Numbered from the stretch's first letter, positions 24,864 to 33,442 are shown. The stretch is DNA of 64,000 bases from Amycolatopsis oliviviridis (GCF_014654365.1 NZ_BNAY01000003.1:434001-498000); one strand, 5' to 3'. Notes: a model not told the origin generated them from the letters alone. Translations and numbers: made by a program.

Positions 24864-24916
24864 CGCGTGAAGGCCCCCTTCCCTCGGCTGAGCCGAGGGA
24901 AGGGGGCCTTCACGCG
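24864..24916. terminator. Perfect long palindrome between convergent genes
   Basis: Perfect 25-bp arms (24864-24888 and 24892-24916) around a TGA centre; the core is GAAGGCCCCCTTCCCTCGGC. It sits between the stops of the secreted repeat protein and the PAC2 protein, so it can act as a terminator for both. Same family as the elements at 108, 2368 and 32402. Confidence 0.85.
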
Positions 24917-24933
24917 CTGATCCCGGATGAGCC

Positions 24934-25854
24934 TCAGCGCTCCGGGGTGTCCCCGCCGTTCTGCTCGGCCAGGAACCGCTCGAACTGGCTGCCCAGCTCT
25001 TCGGCGGTCGGCATGTGCTCGACCGACTCCGCGAGCAGGCTTTCCTTGCTCGACGCCTCCATGAAGGTGTCGTACTGCTGCTCCAGCGCGCGCACCACGT
25101 CGGCGACCTTCTCCGAGCCGGCGACCTGGCGGGCGATCTCGGCTTCCGCCTCCTGCGAGGCCTCCCGCAGATCGCTGTCCGGCAGGTTCAGCCCGGTCGC
25201 CCCGGCGACGGCCTCGAGCAGGTGCAGCGCGGCGCTCGGGTACGTCGAGTCCGCCAGGTAGTGCGGCACGTGCGCGGCGAAGCCGGACGCGTCGTGTCCC
25301 CATTCGCCGAAGCGGAACTCCAGCAGCGCCGCGGCACTGCCCGGTACCTGCATCCGGTTGGGCAGCGGACGGTGGTCGCCGACCAGTTCGTCCCGGGTCG
25401 CGTGCGCGGTCACCCCGAGCGGGCGGGTGTGCGGCGCGCCCATCGGGATGCCGTGGAAACCGGTGGTGAGCCGGACGCCCCAGCGTTCGACCAGGCTCCG
25501 CACGGCCGTGCAGAACCACTCCCAGCCGTGGTCCGGTTCCGGCCCGGTGAGCAGCAGGAACGGCACGCCGTCGGCGTCGTGCAGCAGGTGGACGACCAGT
25601 TCGGGGGCGTCGTAGTCCTCCCAGCGGTCGATGGAGTAGGTCATCGTCGGGCGGCGCGAGCGGTAGTCGAAGAAGCGATCGATGTCGAAGCGCGCGATCA
25701 CGCGGTGCTCGGAGGAGCTCAGGAGGTGTTCGGCGACGAGCTTGCCCGCCGACCCCGCGTCCATGAACCCGTCGAAGTAGTGCAGGAGCACGGCCCCGCC
25801 GAGGTCAGGGACGTCCGAGTCCACCTCGTACAGGTCTTCCGGGTCCAGCGCCAC
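24934..25854 (-). CDS. PAC2-family (proteasome assembly chaperone-like) protein
   Basis: A 306-residue PAC2 protein: LHYFDGFMDAGSAGKLVAEHLL at the N-terminus, FLLLTGPEPDHGWEWF and the conserved GMPMGAPHTRP-like stretch (HGIPMGAPHTRPLGVTAHAT), then FAAHVPHYLADSTYP and an acidic helical C-terminus. The family is widespread in actinobacteria, which have proteasomes, but a chaperone role there is unproven. The start is a GTG with GGAGGATCTG before it. It is divergent from the PH-domain pair. Confidence 0.93.
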   Translation of the reverse strand: MALDPEDLYEVDSDVPDLGGAVLLHYFDGFMDAGSAGKLVAEHLLSSSEHRVIARFDIDRFFDYRSRRPTMTYSIDRWEDYDAPELVVHLLHDADGVPFLLLTGPEPDHGWEWFCTAVRSLVERWGVRLTTGFHGIPMGAPHTRPLGVTAHATRDELVGDHRPLPNRMQVPGSAAALLEFRFGEWGHDASGFAAHVPHYLADSTYPSAALHLLEAVAGATGLNLPDSDLREASQEAEAEIARQVAGSEKVADVVRALEQQYDTFMEASSKESLLAESVEHMPTAEELGSQFERFLAEQNGGDTPER

Positions 25855-26001
25855 CAGATCCTCCAGGTTTCGTGCTTACAACCGTCTACGGGTGGCAACG
25901 CCCCGATAGGGGGTATCCATTCCGCCGACCGTGGCAGGAATCCTATCGGCCCGTGACAGGTGTCGTGGGCGGTCCGCGCCGAGGTGGTGCAGGCTGAAGG
26001 A

Positions 26002-26514
26002 GTGACTGAAGAGACAGCGACGGCGGAACGGCTCACCCTGCGCCCGCCCGCCAACCGGGTCAGCCGCCGGGCCATGGGCTACTGGGCGGTGTGGGCCGCT
26101 GTCGGCTGGGTGATCCTCGTCGGTGCGCAGGCCGTGTTCGTGTTCACCAGCGACGACGCGCCGACGTGGCTCGTGGTGACCTTGACCATCTCGTGCGTGC
26201 TGGCGCCGCTGCATCTGCTGGTCATGCCGCAGTGGCGGTACCGGATCCACCGCTGGGAGGTCACCGGCGAGGCCGTGTACACCCAGGAAGGCTGGCTCAA
26301 ACAGGACTGGCGGATCGCACCGATCTCGCGGATCCAGACCGTCGACATCGAACGCGACCCGGTCGAGCAGCTGTTCCGGCTGGCGAAACTCACCGTGACG
26401 ACGGCGTCGGCCGCGGGCCCGGTCAAGATCTCCGGTCTCGACCACGCCGACGCGCTGGCGCTGGCCGCGGAACTCACGAAGACCACGCAGGCCACCCCGG
26501 GTGACGCGACATGA
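26002..26514 (+). CDS. Membrane protein with bacterial PH domain (YdbS-like)
   Basis: About 170 residues: two membrane helices (YWAVWAAVGWVILVGAQAVF and WLVVTLTISCVLAPLHLLVM) followed by a bPH_2 domain (YTQEGWLKQDWRIAPISRIQ, then DPVEQLFRLAKLTVTTAS). The start is uncertain: GTG at 26002 overlaps its own AGGAG, and in-frame starts lie up to 42 bases upstream. It is translationally coupled to the larger PH protein (ATGA), a pairing also known from the Bacillus ydbS-ydbT genes, which affect resistance to membrane-active peptides. Confidence 0.85.
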   Translation: MTEETATAERLTLRPPANRVSRRAMGYWAVWAAVGWVILVGAQAVFVFTSDDAPTWLVVTLTISCVLAPLHLLVMPQWRYRIHRWEVTGEAVYTQEGWLKQDWRIAPISRIQTVDIERDPVEQLFRLAKLTVTTASAAGPVKISGLDHADALALAAELTKTTQATPGDAT

Positions 26515-28040
26515 GCACCGAAGCGCTCCCGGACGCCGCCGTCGATCACTGGCACCGCCTCGACCGCCGGATGCTGCTGATCCGGCCGGTGCTCGACGTC
26601 GTCAAATCGCTGCCGGTGCTGATCGGGACGGTGCTCCTCGGCCGCGGCAACGGCTGGGAGTGGATCGGGCTGGGCGTCACCGCGCTGACCGTGTTCGTCG
26701 GCGTCTCGCACGTGCTCACCTCGCGGTACCGCATCGCCGACGGGCAGGTGGAATGGTCCACGGGCCTGTTGCTGCGCAAGCATCGCGCGATCCCGCTGGA
26801 CCGGATCCGCACGGTCGACGTCACCTCGGAGCCGAAGCACCGCCTGTTCTCCCTCAGCGCCGTGCGCATCGGCACCGGACGGCATTCACTCGGCCAGGGC
26901 GCGGGCGACGACCAGCTCGTGCTCGACGCCGTCAGCGAGACCGAGGCACACCGGTTGCGCACGGTTCTCCTGCACCGCAAGGAAGTCTCGACCGGCTCGG
27001 ACGCCGAGGCCGCGCCGCCACCGGAGCAGGTGGTGGCGGAGGTCGACCGGAAGTGGGTGCGGTACGCGCCGTTCACGCTGTCCGGGCTCGCCGTGGTGGG
27101 CGCGGTGTTCGCCGCGGTCTGGCATTTCGCGCACCAGCTGAACATCGACCCGGAGAACGTCGGGCCGCTGCGGGACCTCATGGACGATCTGGCGAACACG
27201 GCGGTGTGGCTGATCGTGGTCGTCGCGGCGGTCGCCCTGCTGGTGGTCGTCTCGCTGCTTTCCGTCGGCGGTTACCTGCTCTCGTTCTGGAACTTCAAGC
27301 TCACCCGCGAAACCGAGGGCACGCTGCACATCCGGCGCGGGCTGGTCACCACGCGTTCGGTGTCCATCGAAGAAGACCGGCTTCGCGGCGTCGAGGTGAA
27401 GGAAACGCTGCCGCTGCGGATCGCGGGCGGGGCGCGGCTCACCGCGATCGCGGGCGGGCTGCGCGAGGGCAAGGGCGGGGACAAGGGCGGCGGGCTCCTG
27501 CTGCCGCCCGCGCCCGTCGGCCGGGTCCACGAGGTCGCGGCCGAGGTGCTGCGGGAGAACTTCGACCCGGCGACCGTGCCGCTGAACCGGCATCCGCGGC
27601 GGGCGCTGACCCGGCGGCTCACCCGGGCCGTCGGCGGCGTCCTGTTCCTGGCGGCGGTGCTGTTCGGCCTGTCCTGGATCGACTTCCTGCCGTCGTGGAT
27701 GTGGCAGGTCGCGCTCGGCCTGGTGCCGTTCGCCGCGCTCGTGGGCTGGGACCGCTACCGCAATCTCGGTCACGCGATCGTCGGGCGCTACCTGGTCAGC
27801 CGGTCCGGTTCGCTGGCGCGCGAGACCGTGGCGATCCGGCGCGAAGGGATCACCGGGATGGTCGTCAGCCGCTCGTTCTTCCAGCGCCGCGCCGGCCTGA
27901 TCACGGTGACCGCCCCGATCGCGGCGGGCACGGGCGGCTATCGGGTGGTCGACGTCGGCGAATCGGCCGGGCTGGCGATGGCGGAACAGGCCGCGCCCGG
28001 TCTGCTCACGCCGTTCCTGCGGCGGGAGACTCAGCGGTAG
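26511..28040 (+). CDS. Membrane protein with three bacterial PH domains (YdbT-like)
   Basis: A 509-residue protein with three pairs of membrane helices, each followed by a bPH_2 domain: about residues 80-150 (RYRIADGQVEWSTGLLLRKH), 255-345 (TRETEGTLHIRRGLVTTRSV) and 420-495 (GRYLVSRSGSLARETVAIRR). The domain order is the one of YdbT relatives. It probably forms a complex with the smaller partner encoded immediately upstream. The gene ends 10 bases inside the convergent SDR gene. Confidence 0.88.
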   Translation: MSTEALPDAAVDHWHRLDRRMLLIRPVLDVVKSLPVLIGTVLLGRGNGWEWIGLGVTALTVFVGVSHVLTSRYRIADGQVEWSTGLLLRKHRAIPLDRIRTVDVTSEPKHRLFSLSAVRIGTGRHSLGQGAGDDQLVLDAVSETEAHRLRTVLLHRKEVSTGSDAEAAPPPEQVVAEVDRKWVRYAPFTLSGLAVVGAVFAAVWHFAHQLNIDPENVGPLRDLMDDLANTAVWLIVVVAAVALLVVVSLLSVGGYLLSFWNFKLTRETEGTLHIRRGLVTTRSVSIEEDRLRGVEVKETLPLRIAGGARLTAIAGGLREGKGGDKGGGLLLPPAPVGRVHEVAAEVLRENFDPATVPLNRHPRRALTRRLTRAVGGVLFLAAVLFGLSWIDFLPSWMWQVALGLVPFAALVGWDRYRNLGHAIVGRYLVSRSGSLARETVAIRREGITGMVVSRSFFQRRAGLITVTAPIAAGTGGYRVVDVGESAGLAMAEQAAPGLLTPFLRRETQR

Positions 28041-28939
28041 CCGGTGACGTCCGCCGGTTTGCCGGGATCCTGGACCTCGACGAGATAGCGCCAGCTGTCG
28101 GGACGGCTACCGTCGAGGTCGGTGAATCCGTATTCCTTCGCCAATTCACCACTGGAAACCGATTTCCCGTTCCAGCGCGCGACTTCCGGGTCACCGGCCA
28201 GCGCCGCGACCGCCCTCCCGACGAACGCCGGGCTTTCAGAAATGGCGAAGTGGGGCTGCACCTTCGTCGCTTCGCGCCAATTCTCTTCGGTGACCTGATA
28301 AGCGTCGAGCATCGCCTCGGAACGCAACCAGCCCGGGGTGACCGCGACCGCGGTACCGCCGTGCGACGCCAATTCGTGGGCGAGCGCGAACGCCATCCTG
28401 TTCACCGCGGTCTTGGCAAGGTCGTAGAAGAAGGAAACGCGGTAGTTCTCCGAGTTGTAGCCGGTGGTCCCGTCGTTGACCTCGACGACCAGCGCGCCCG
28501 GCTTCCTGATCATGAGCGGGAGCGCGAAATGGCTGGTGATGGCGTGGGTGTCGACGGCGAGCCGCAGCGTCCGCAGCCCGGTGTCCAAAGTGGATTCCCA
28601 GACGGTCTTGTTCCATTCGATGGGCGCGCCGTAGATATCGTTGACCAGCACGTCCAGCGCACCCTGTTCGGCGTCGATCCGTTCCACCAGTTCGCGGACC
28701 TCGTCGGCCACCAAATGGTCGACGGCGATCGCGATCCCGTGCCCGCCCGCCCGGTCGACGAGCGCCGCGGTCTCCTCGATCGTCTCCGGGCGATTCATTT
28801 CCGATCTGCGGGAACCGGTGCTGCGGCCGGTCACGTAAACGGTCGCGCCGGCGGCACCCAGCTGGACCGCTATTCCCCGTCCTGCCCCGCGGGTCGCCCC
28901 GGCGACCAACGCGATCTTGCCCGCCAATGGCTTTTCCAT
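28031..28939 (-). CDS. SDR-family oxidoreductase
   Basis: A 302-residue classical SDR: the cofactor loop ALVAGATRGAGRGIAV at residues 10-25, TGRSTGSRRS after strand 2 (Arg residues suggest NADP), VNDIYGAP in place of NNAG, and the catalytic YDLAK (FFYDLAKTAVNRMA). A C-terminal extension (ELAKEYGFTDLDGSRPDSWR) is typical of one actinomycete subgroup. The substrate is unknown. It is divergent from an IclR regulator with a 112-bp shared promoter region and may be its target. Confidence 0.88.
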   Translation of the reverse strand: MEKPLAGKIALVAGATRGAGRGIAVQLGAAGATVYVTGRSTGSRRSEMNRPETIEETAALVDRAGGHGIAIAVDHLVADEVRELVERIDAEQGALDVLVNDIYGAPIEWNKTVWESTLDTGLRTLRLAVDTHAITSHFALPLMIRKPGALVVEVNDGTTGYNSENYRVSFFYDLAKTAVNRMAFALAHELASHGGTAVAVTPGWLRSEAMLDAYQVTEENWREATKVQPHFAISESPAFVGRAVAALAGDPEVARWNGKSVSSGELAKEYGFTDLDGSRPDSWRYLVEVQDPGKPADVTGYR

Positions 28940-29051
28940 CGCCCGAACCTAGCAAGAAGTCAGCTTGTTCGTGGACCAAAGTCCCTGGCCCGCTATTCAC
29001 ACAATGTGCTACGTTCTTGACTCTTTGTGATTGCCCCGGCGAGAGGTCGAG

Positions 29052-29828
29052 ATGACACCTGCCGCACGATCCCTGGACACCGCTCCCCCGAAACGCACCC
29101 CCGGCGCCAGCAGCTCACGCAAAGTACTTCAGCTGCTGCTCTCCTTTTCCGAGCGCCGCTGGGACGCGAGTGTCGCCGAACTCGCAGCGAGGATCGGCAC
29201 CCCCGTGGCGACGACGTATCGCTATGTCGCGCTACTGAAGGAACTTCAACTCTTAGAGGAGGGAAAGACAGGGCGCTATCACGTGACAAGCCAGGTGATG
29301 CCGCTCGCCAGGGCCGCGCAACTGGCGAACGACCTCGCCCGGCTGGCACGCCCGGCGATGGAGGAGGCGGCACGCGACCTCGGTGAGACGGTGTTGCTGT
29401 TCCAGCATTTCGGCGATTCCGCGGTCTGCGCGGACCGGGTCGAATGCGAACGCGCGATGCGGTTCACCTTCCAGCCGGGCCATTCCGTCCCGCTCGGCGC
29501 CGGCGCGTCGGGCAAGATGCTGCTCGCGATGCTGCCGGAGGGCGAACGCGAAAGACGGCTTTCGTCGATCGTCCAGCGTCGCGGACCGAGCGTGCGGGAA
29601 GAGGTCAAACGCGCCGGGACCAACCGGTATTCGGTCAGCTGGGGCGAACTGGACGAGGGCGTCTGGTCGTGTTCGGTGCCGATCCCGAGCACCGGGCACC
29701 GGCCCGCGGTGCTGACCCTGGCCGCCCCGGCGACCCGGATCAGCGACGACGCGAAACGGGCCGCCATCGTCACGCTCCAGTCGTACGCGAGCAGGATCCA
29801 CCGGGCCGTCTCGTCGTTTTCCCTCTGA
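29052..29828 (+). CDS. IclR-family transcriptional regulator
   Basis: A 258-residue regulator from the ATG at 29052 (GAGAGGTCGAG upstream; a TTG seven codons earlier is less likely). Residues about 20-80 form the winged HTH (VAELAARIGTPVATTYRYVA), and the C-terminal IclR effector domain spans about 95-250 with FQPGHSVPLGAGASGKMLLA. It is divergent from an SDR gene. A weak repeat CACACAATGTG lies at about 29000 in the shared region. The effector is not predictable. Confidence 0.92.
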   Translation: MTPAARSLDTAPPKRTPGASSSRKVLQLLLSFSERRWDASVAELAARIGTPVATTYRYVALLKELQLLEEGKTGRYHVTSQVMPLARAAQLANDLARLARPAMEEAARDLGETVLLFQHFGDSAVCADRVECERAMRFTFQPGHSVPLGAGASGKMLLAMLPEGERERRLSSIVQRRGPSVREEVKRAGTNRYSVSWGELDEGVWSCSVPIPSTGHRPAVLTLAAPATRISDDAKRAAIVTLQSYASRIHRAVSSFSL

Positions 29829-29881
29829 CGTGAAGGAAATTCGCGCGCGCCTGGTCCCCGCGACGCGATAGAACTCGTCCC

Positions 29882-30376
29882 GTGATCCGACTCGCCGTAC
29901 CCGAAGACCTGCCCGTGCTCCAGGACATCGAGCGCGCGGCGGGCGAACCGTTCCGCGCGCTCGGCATGGCCGCGATCGCCGACGACGACCCGCCGTCGAT
30001 CGAGGAACTCGCACACTTCCGGGACGCGGGCCGGGCCTGGGTGTACGACACCGGCGACGGCCCGGTGGCGTACCTGCTCGCCGAGGTCGTCGACGGCCAC
30101 GGCCACATCGAGCAGGTGTCCGTCCATCCGGATCACGCGCGGCGCGGTCTCGGACGGCGGCTGATCGAGCACGCCGCGGACTGGGCCGCGCGCGAAGGAC
30201 TCGCGGGGCTGACGCTGACGACGTACGCCGAGGTGCCGTGGAACGCGCCGTACTACGCCCGGCTCGGCTTCACGACTCTCGACGAGGAGAGTCTCACCGA
30301 GGGTCTGCGAGCCGTCCGGGCCCACGAGGTCGCCCGCGGACTGGACGCCTGGCCGCGGGTGACCATGCGGCGCTAG
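29882..30376 (+). CDS. GNAT-family N-acetyltransferase
   Basis: A 164-residue acetyltransferase. The acetyl-CoA pyrophosphate loop is VSVHPDHARRGLGRRLIEHA (about residues 79-98), and TLTTYAEVPWNAPYYARLGF matches the C-terminal strand-helix of the family. The acceptor is unknown. The start is a GTG at 29882. The gene overlaps the convergent amine oxidase gene by four bases. Confidence 0.92.
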   Translation: MIRLAVPEDLPVLQDIERAAGEPFRALGMAAIADDDPPSIEELAHFRDAGRAWVYDTGDGPVAYLLAEVVDGHGHIEQVSVHPDHARRGLGRRLIEHAADWAAREGLAGLTLTTYAEVPWNAPYYARLGFTTLDEESLTEGLRAVRAHEVARGLDAWPRVTMRR

Positions 30377-31734
30377 GCCTTGTCCTGCAAGGCTGAGGCG
30401 ATTTCGCGGGCGACGCGGTGGCCGGATTCGGCGGCACCGTCGAGATAACCCGCCCAGCGCGTGGCGGTTTCGGTGCCCGCCCAGTGCATCGGCCCGATCG
30501 GCGCGCGCAGAGCGGGACCGAAACGGGTGAGCGTGCCGGGTGTGGTGAAGGCGCCGTAGCAACCGCGGCTGAACTCCTCCTCCGCCCAGTCGCGTTCCAG
30601 GTACGCGATCGGATTCCGGGCCCGCGGCCCGAAGTAGCCGGCGAGGTCGTCGAGCACCCGGGCGCGGCGGTCCGCGGGGTCCAGCCGCGCGCCGACGTCG
30701 GCGTGCCGTCCTTCGAGGAAGCCGACGAGCACCGCGGGCGACCCGCCGTGCGGGGTGTTGTCGAACACCGTGCCCAAGGGCCGCCGGTCGCTGTTGGCCT
30801 GGCCGCTCAACCCTTCCGCGCGCCAGAAGGGCTCGTCGTAGACGACGTTGACCTTGATCACCCGCCCCATCGGCATGCGCTGGACGAGCTGGTCGCGATC
30901 GCCGGGCAGGCCCGGGGTGAACCTCAGGCGCGCCGCGAGCGTCGGCGGCACCGCGATCACGGCGCGCCGCGCGCGGACGACCGTGGCACCGGCCCGGACC
31001 CGGACACCCGAGGTCTCCCATTCGATGTCCGTCACCGGGGCGCCGAGAACGACGCTGTCGCCGAGTTCTTCGGCGAGCGCGAGCGCGATGCGCTGCGTTC
31101 CGCCGACGACCCGGTCCTGCTGCGCGCCGCCCGCGGTCTCGATCATCATGTCCAGGCCGCCCGCCGCGTTGATGTACCAGGCCGCCCAGAGCGCGGACAG
31201 ATCCTCGGGTTCGGCGGAGAACACCGCCTCGGAGATCACCCGGAGGAACGACCGGCCCGCCGTGGTGCGAGCGGTCCGCCGCAGCCAGGTCGCGAAGGTC
31301 TGGCCGTCCAGTTCCGCCGCCCGTTTGGCCAGCCATGGCTCGGCCGTCGGCACCCCTCGCGCGAGGCGGTCCAGCCGCAGCTGGGTCTGGCCGATGTCGG
31401 CCAGTGCCACGGGACCCAGGCGCGGGATCCGGCCGGTGTACTCGCTGCGGCGCCCGGCGAACTCGGCGATGCGCCTGCCCGTGTCGTAGGTGGGGTAGGT
31501 GCTCAGCCCCAGTTCCTTGATCAGCGCGAGCGCCTCGTGCTGACCCGGCCCCACCCACTGGCCGCCCACCTCGATCGGGCCGCCGCCGGGGAGTTCGCCG
31601 TTGAGCAGCCTGCCGCCCACCCGGTCACGGGCCTCCAGTACCAGCACCTCGGCCCCGGTCCGGGCGAGGTCACGCGCGGCGACCAGGCCCGCGATCCCCG
31701 CTCCGACGACCACCACGTCCACCGACCGCTCCAT
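30373..31734 (-). CDS. Flavin monoamine oxidase
   Basis: A 453-residue FAD amine oxidase. The N-terminal dinucleotide motif VVVVGAGIAGLVAARDL is followed by VLEARDRVGGR; substrate-domain stretches include GGQWVGPGQ and the C-terminal AGTETATRWAGYLDGAAESG. The sequence RGCYGAFTTPGTLTRFG matches the region that holds the covalently flavinylated cysteine in MAO and putrescine oxidases, so FAD is probably covalently bound. It is divergent from a TetR gene, with overlapping inverted repeats between them, which suggests induction by an amine. Confidence 0.93.
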   Translation of the reverse strand: MERSVDVVVVGAGIAGLVAARDLARTGAEVLVLEARDRVGGRLLNGELPGGGPIEVGGQWVGPGQHEALALIKELGLSTYPTYDTGRRIAEFAGRRSEYTGRIPRLGPVALADIGQTQLRLDRLARGVPTAEPWLAKRAAELDGQTFATWLRRTARTTAGRSFLRVISEAVFSAEPEDLSALWAAWYINAAGGLDMMIETAGGAQQDRVVGGTQRIALALAEELGDSVVLGAPVTDIEWETSGVRVRAGATVVRARRAVIAVPPTLAARLRFTPGLPGDRDQLVQRMPMGRVIKVNVVYDEPFWRAEGLSGQANSDRRPLGTVFDNTPHGGSPAVLVGFLEGRHADVGARLDPADRRARVLDDLAGYFGPRARNPIAYLERDWAEEEFSRGCYGAFTTPGTLTRFGPALRAPIGPMHWAGTETATRWAGYLDGAAESGHRVAREIASALQDKA

Positions 31735-31753
31735 CGCCGCCCACCTTCATACA

Positions 31754-31780
31754 GTCAGTATCTGACATACAGAGTGTATG
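31754..31780. promoter_or_regulatory. Overlapping inverted repeats, likely TetR operator
   Basis: Two abutting repeats in the 61-bp region between the amine oxidase and tetR genes: GTCAG-TAT-CTGAC (31754-31766) and CATACA-GAG-TGTATG (31766-31780). They would control both divergent genes. Confidence 0.7.
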
Positions 31781-31795
31781 TGATAGTCATGTCGA

Positions 31796-32386
31796 ATGGA
31801 ATCGGTGCGCGTGAAGTACGCGGAGCACACCCGCCAGGCCTTGTTCGACACCGGCCTGCGCCTGTTCGCCGAGCGCGAGTACGCGAGCCTGTCCGCGGAG
31901 GAGCTCGTCCGCACGGCGGGGCTGACCCGCGGCGCGCTCTACCACCACTTCGACGGCAAACGCGGCCTCTTCGAGGCGGTCGTGGACGAGCTGGAACAGC
32001 AAGCGGCGAGCCGCATCAAGACGGCGATCGCCTCGTCCGAAGACCCCTTCGAGCGCACCGAACGCGGCGTCACGGAGTTCCTCGCCGTCTGCGCCGAACC
32101 CCGGTACCGCCACGTCGTGCTCCTGCAGGGGCCGATCGCGCTCGGCTGGCGCCGCTGGCGGGAACTCGACCAGCTGCACCTCGGCGGCCTGGTCGACGAC
32201 ACGGTCAAGGCGATGCTCGACACCTCGCGGATCCGGCCGCATCCGGCCAGGCTGCTCGCCGCCGCCTTCTACGGGGCGCTGACCGAACTGGCGCTGGTGA
32301 TCGCCGAGACCGACGACCCCGACGAGGCGCGGACACAGGCCGCCGGCCTGGTCCAAGACCTGATCGCCGGCTTGTCCCTTTCGTGA
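31796..32386 (+). CDS. TetR/AcrR-family transcriptional regulator
   Basis: A 196-residue regulator with the HTH LSAEELVRTAGLTRGALYHHFDGKRGLFEAVV at about residues 30-60 and a ligand domain containing VVLLQGPIALGWRRWRELD, a pattern shared with the TetR_C subgroup that controls efflux or oxidase genes. It faces the amine oxidase gene across a short region with inverted repeats. A palindromic element follows the stop by 15 bases and may terminate it. Confidence 0.92.
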   Translation: MESVRVKYAEHTRQALFDTGLRLFAEREYASLSAEELVRTAGLTRGALYHHFDGKRGLFEAVVDELEQQAASRIKTAIASSEDPFERTERGVTEFLAVCAEPRYRHVVLLQGPIALGWRRWRELDQLHLGGLVDDTVKAMLDTSRIRPHPARLLAAAFYGALTELALVIAETDDPDEARTQAAGLVQDLIAGLSLS

Positions 32387-32401
32387 GGCGCCGGCTCGCC
32401 T

Positions 32402-32460
32402 AGGTACGTGAAGGCCCCCTTCATGTACCTACGCGCAAGCAAGGGGGCCTTCATGCACCT
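32402..32460. repeat. Palindromic intergenic element
   Basis: Arms 32402-32421 and 32441-32460 (20 bases, two mismatches) with the core GTGAAGGCCCCCTT and AAGGGGGCCTTCA. It lies 15 bases after the tetR stop and is a likely terminator as well as a member of the window-wide palindrome family. Confidence 0.75.
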
Positions 32461-32499
32461 CGGGATGACCCGCGCGGGGGGTCGGATTGGCCGCCGTAG

Positions 32500-32515
32500 T
32501 CGAACGTGTGTTCTA
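32500..32515 (+). promoter_or_regulatory. Possible LexA (SOS) box
   Basis: TCGAAC-GTGT-GTTCTA matches the actinobacterial SOS box pattern TCGAAC-N4-GTTCGA at 11 of 12 positions. It lies 65 bp upstream of the start of the 64-residue protein gene. Confidence 0.5.
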
Positions 32516-32579
32516 CTGTCCGCGCCGGCCCCGGAGGGGGAAGCTCCGCGGGCCGGCACCGGACTTCAGGGAGGCACGG

Positions 32580-32774
32580 ATGGCGGTCAAGATCACCCAT
32601 CTCACCAACGGCCAGCAGGTGCGCTTCGCCAACGCGGACGGCGCCCGGCGCTACGCCGAGATCATGGGCGGCGGGGTCGACAAATGGCGGTTCACCGTGG
32701 TCAGCGGGCCTGAGCGCCCGGAATTGTCGGTGGGGGTCGTTAACGTGCCGGTATGGCGTATGACTTCCAGGTGA
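32580..32774 (+). CDS. Small conserved-looking protein, 64 residues
   Basis: Starts MAVKITHLTNGQQVRFANAD after a clear GGAGG. The N-terminal two-thirds looks like a small beta-alpha domain (RFANADGARRYAEIMGG). No signal peptide or metal motif is visible and I do not recognise the family. It overlaps the VOC gene by 22 bases, so the two are co-transcribed. A LexA-like box upstream hints at DNA-damage control. Confidence 0.7.
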   Translation: MAVKITHLTNGQQVRFANADGARRYAEIMGGGVDKWRFTVVSGPERPELSVGVVNVPVWRMTSR

Positions 32775-33175
32775 CCGTCGACTCCTCTCATCCGCACGAC
32801 CTCGCCGACTGGTGGGCCGAGATGCTCGGCTGGCAGGTCGAGGGGAGCAACGAGGAGTTCATCCGCGAGATGGTCGCGAAGGGGTACGCCCAGGAAGAGG
32901 CGACGACCACGCACAAGGGTGTCCTGGTGTGGAAGGACGGCGCGGCGATCGTCCACCCCGAGACCAAACAGCGGTTCCTCTTCCAGCTGGTGCCCGAGGG
33001 GAAGACGGTGAAGAACCGCCTGCACCTCGACATCCGGATGGGGGCGGACAAGATCGAGGCCGAACTCGAACGGCTGACCGCCCGCGGTGCGACGTTCCTG
33101 CACCGCGGCAAGCAGGGGCCCGCCGAGTGGATCACGATCGCGGACCCGGAGGGCAACGAACTCTGCCTCTCCTAG
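32753..33175 (+). CDS. VOC (glyoxalase-like) family protein
   Basis: A 140-residue protein with two beta-alpha-beta-beta-beta units: QVTVDSSHPHDLADWWAEML and LHLDIRMGADKIEAELERLT, ending WITIADPEGNELCLS, the usual final strand whose Glu binds the metal. Such proteins act as glyoxalases, dioxygenases or resistance proteins; residues are not sufficient to choose. The ATG lies inside the end of the preceding small gene. Confidence 0.88.
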   Translation: MAYDFQVTVDSSHPHDLADWWAEMLGWQVEGSNEEFIREMVAKGYAQEEATTTHKGVLVWKDGAAIVHPETKQRFLFQLVPEGKTVKNRLHLDIRMGADKIEAELERLTARGATFLHRGKQGPAEWITIADPEGNELCLS

Positions 33176-33206
33176 GGCGGGCCCACGAGGCCCCGCCACT
33201 GGGGGT

Positions 33207-33248
33207 GTCATGAAGGGACCTGGTCCCGTCGGCTGTTCCCTTCATGAC
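33207..33248. repeat. Palindromic intergenic element GTCATGAAGGGA
   Basis: Perfect 12-bp arms GTCATGAAGGGA (33207-33218) and TCCCTTCATGAC (33237-33248) with an 18-base loop, 31 bases after the VOC gene stop. Probable terminator and palindrome-family member. The 33176-33459 spacer contains no gene, only this and the next two repeats. Confidence 0.75.
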
Positions 33249-33311
33249 CGAGCGCGCGGCCCTCGTGCGCGTCAGGCCCCGCGATTCGGTACCGAGTCGC
33301 GGGGTGTGACC

Positions 33312-33356
33312 TGAAGGGGCCTTTCGTGGCGGATTTCGCCAGGAAAGGCCCCTTCA
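33312..33356. repeat. Palindromic intergenic element TGAAGGGGCCTTTC
   Basis: Perfect 14-bp arms TGAAGGGGCCTTTC (33312-33325) and GAAAGGCCCCTTCA (33343-33356); the loop itself contains TGGCG-N5-CGCCA, so a branched hairpin is possible. Confidence 0.75.
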
Positions 33357-33379
33357 TCGCGTCGAACGAGATCGCCGCT

Positions 33380-33442
33380 CAATCACGCGAGTTCCGCCTT
33401 CAATCACGCAAGTTCCGCGTCTGATCACGCGAGTCACGCCTT
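33380..33442. repeat. Three tandem degenerate 20-22-bp repeats
   Basis: Three consecutive units of the form (C/T)(A/G)ATCACGC(G/A)AGT(T)C(C/A)CGC at about 33380-33400, 33401-33420 and 33421-33442. They end 18 bases before the stop of the minus-strand epimerase gene. Confidence 0.65.

Noticed and set aside
26501..29020. Very long open frame (about 839 codons, plus strand) across the PH-domain gene and the convergent SDR gene
   Set aside because: It is a GC-driven shadow: Arg/Gly/Ala-rich, no family, and it overlaps two well-supported genes on both strands.
29279..31558. Long minus-strand open frame of about 759 codons under the IclR, GNAT and amine oxidase genes
   Set aside because: Low-complexity Arg/Gly/Pro translation with no domain; the true genes in other frames have clear families and starts.
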